The notes under the pieces: model-generated | What the model saw: only the letters and a program-made list of their open reading frames with translations | Told to the model about the DNA's origin: nothing | Database searches by the model: none | Assembly (NCBI GenBank): GCA_902572775.1 | Contig: CACGHF010000004.1 | Coordinates: 1 to 47,706, forward strand | Direction: 5' to 3' | DNA: 47,706 nucleotides | Origin: an uncultured Pelagibacteraceae bacterium | GTDB taxonomy: Bacteria > Pseudomonadota > Alphaproteobacteria > Pelagibacterales > Pelagibacteraceae | In this document: one piece after another, positions 47,441 through 47,706 of the stretch | How the letters are laid out: each line of letters begins with the position of its first letter | How positions within the stretch are numbered: the first letter of the stretch is position 1 | Position numbers and translations under genes: made by a program

Positions 47441-47706
47441 TTAAAACCCAAATTTTATTTTTAATTTGAAAATCGTAATTTTGATCACTCATAACTTCTA
47501 AAAACTTATCAGGTGTTCCATTAAAAATAACTTTATAAAAATTATTTCGATTATCGAACTTATAAATTGAAAAATTATATATCAAATCCATATCAGATAA
47601 AATTTTTTCAAATTTATTAATTTTTATATTATTAGAATTATCAATAGAAATATTTAAAGATAACTTTACCGAAGTATTGATTTGATTTTGTGATTTCCAA
47701 AAATCT
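47427..47706 (-). CDS. Partial CDS (C-terminal part) running off the right window edge; possibly DUF2066-like
   Basis: Manual translation: ...YNFSIYKFDNRNNFYKVIFNGTPDKFLEVMSDQNYDFQIKNKIWVLNDKS*; family call rests on hdaA context only. Confidence 0.5.
   Translation of the reverse strand, partial: DFWKSQNQINTSVKLSLNISIDNSNNIKINKFEKILSDMDLIYNFSIYKFDNRNNFYKVIFNGTPDKFLEVMSDQNYDFQIKNKIWVLNDKS

Noticed and set aside
1-47706. CRISPR arrays, IS elements, integrases, phage genes, tRNA/rRNA genes
   Set aside because: Reading the ORFs and the few intergenic spacers showed no transposase, integrase or phage-like protein, no regularly spaced repeats and no recognisable tRNA/rRNA sequence; a tRNAscan/Infernal run would be decisive.

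Overview
AT-rich, densely packed bacterial chromosome window. Gene content, composition and extreme compaction fit a Pelagibacterales (SAR11)-type alphaproteobacterium; this is inference, since no marker phylogeny was run. From left to right: (1) an inositol/sugar module (edge-truncated 2-hydroxyacid dehydrogenase, small pilin-like orphan, IolE-like, two Gfo/Idh/MocA dehydrogenases, sugar ABC transporter with a clear hairpin terminator between binding protein and permease); (2) a compact molybdenum island of about 10 kb (moaACDE, msrPQ, mocA-like, split XdhC, CoxM/L/S/G-like Mo-hydroxylase with a form-II-type AYRGAGR loop, moaB); (3) transporters, a 2OG oxygenase-like protein and YbaK; (4) glnA; (5) an iscR-sufBCDSUT-sufA operon with a near-consensus type-1 IscR site over its promoter; (6) housekeeping genes: anmK, tyrS, an AsmA-like protein, prfB with programmed +1 frameshift (start missed by the ORF track), PBP1A, rne, thiS/thiG, aroQ-accB-accC, NDUFA12-like, a stand-alone NrdJb/TSCPD-type protein, aspS, hdaA-like. 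The best candidates for something under-described are the stand-alone NrdJb-like protein, the Mo-hydroxylase island with a membrane-anchored CoxG and unknown substrate, RNase E/G without its Zn-link cysteines, and an inverted-repeat-rich leader upstream of the inositol-type binding protein. No tRNA, rRNA, CRISPR array or IS element was recognised.
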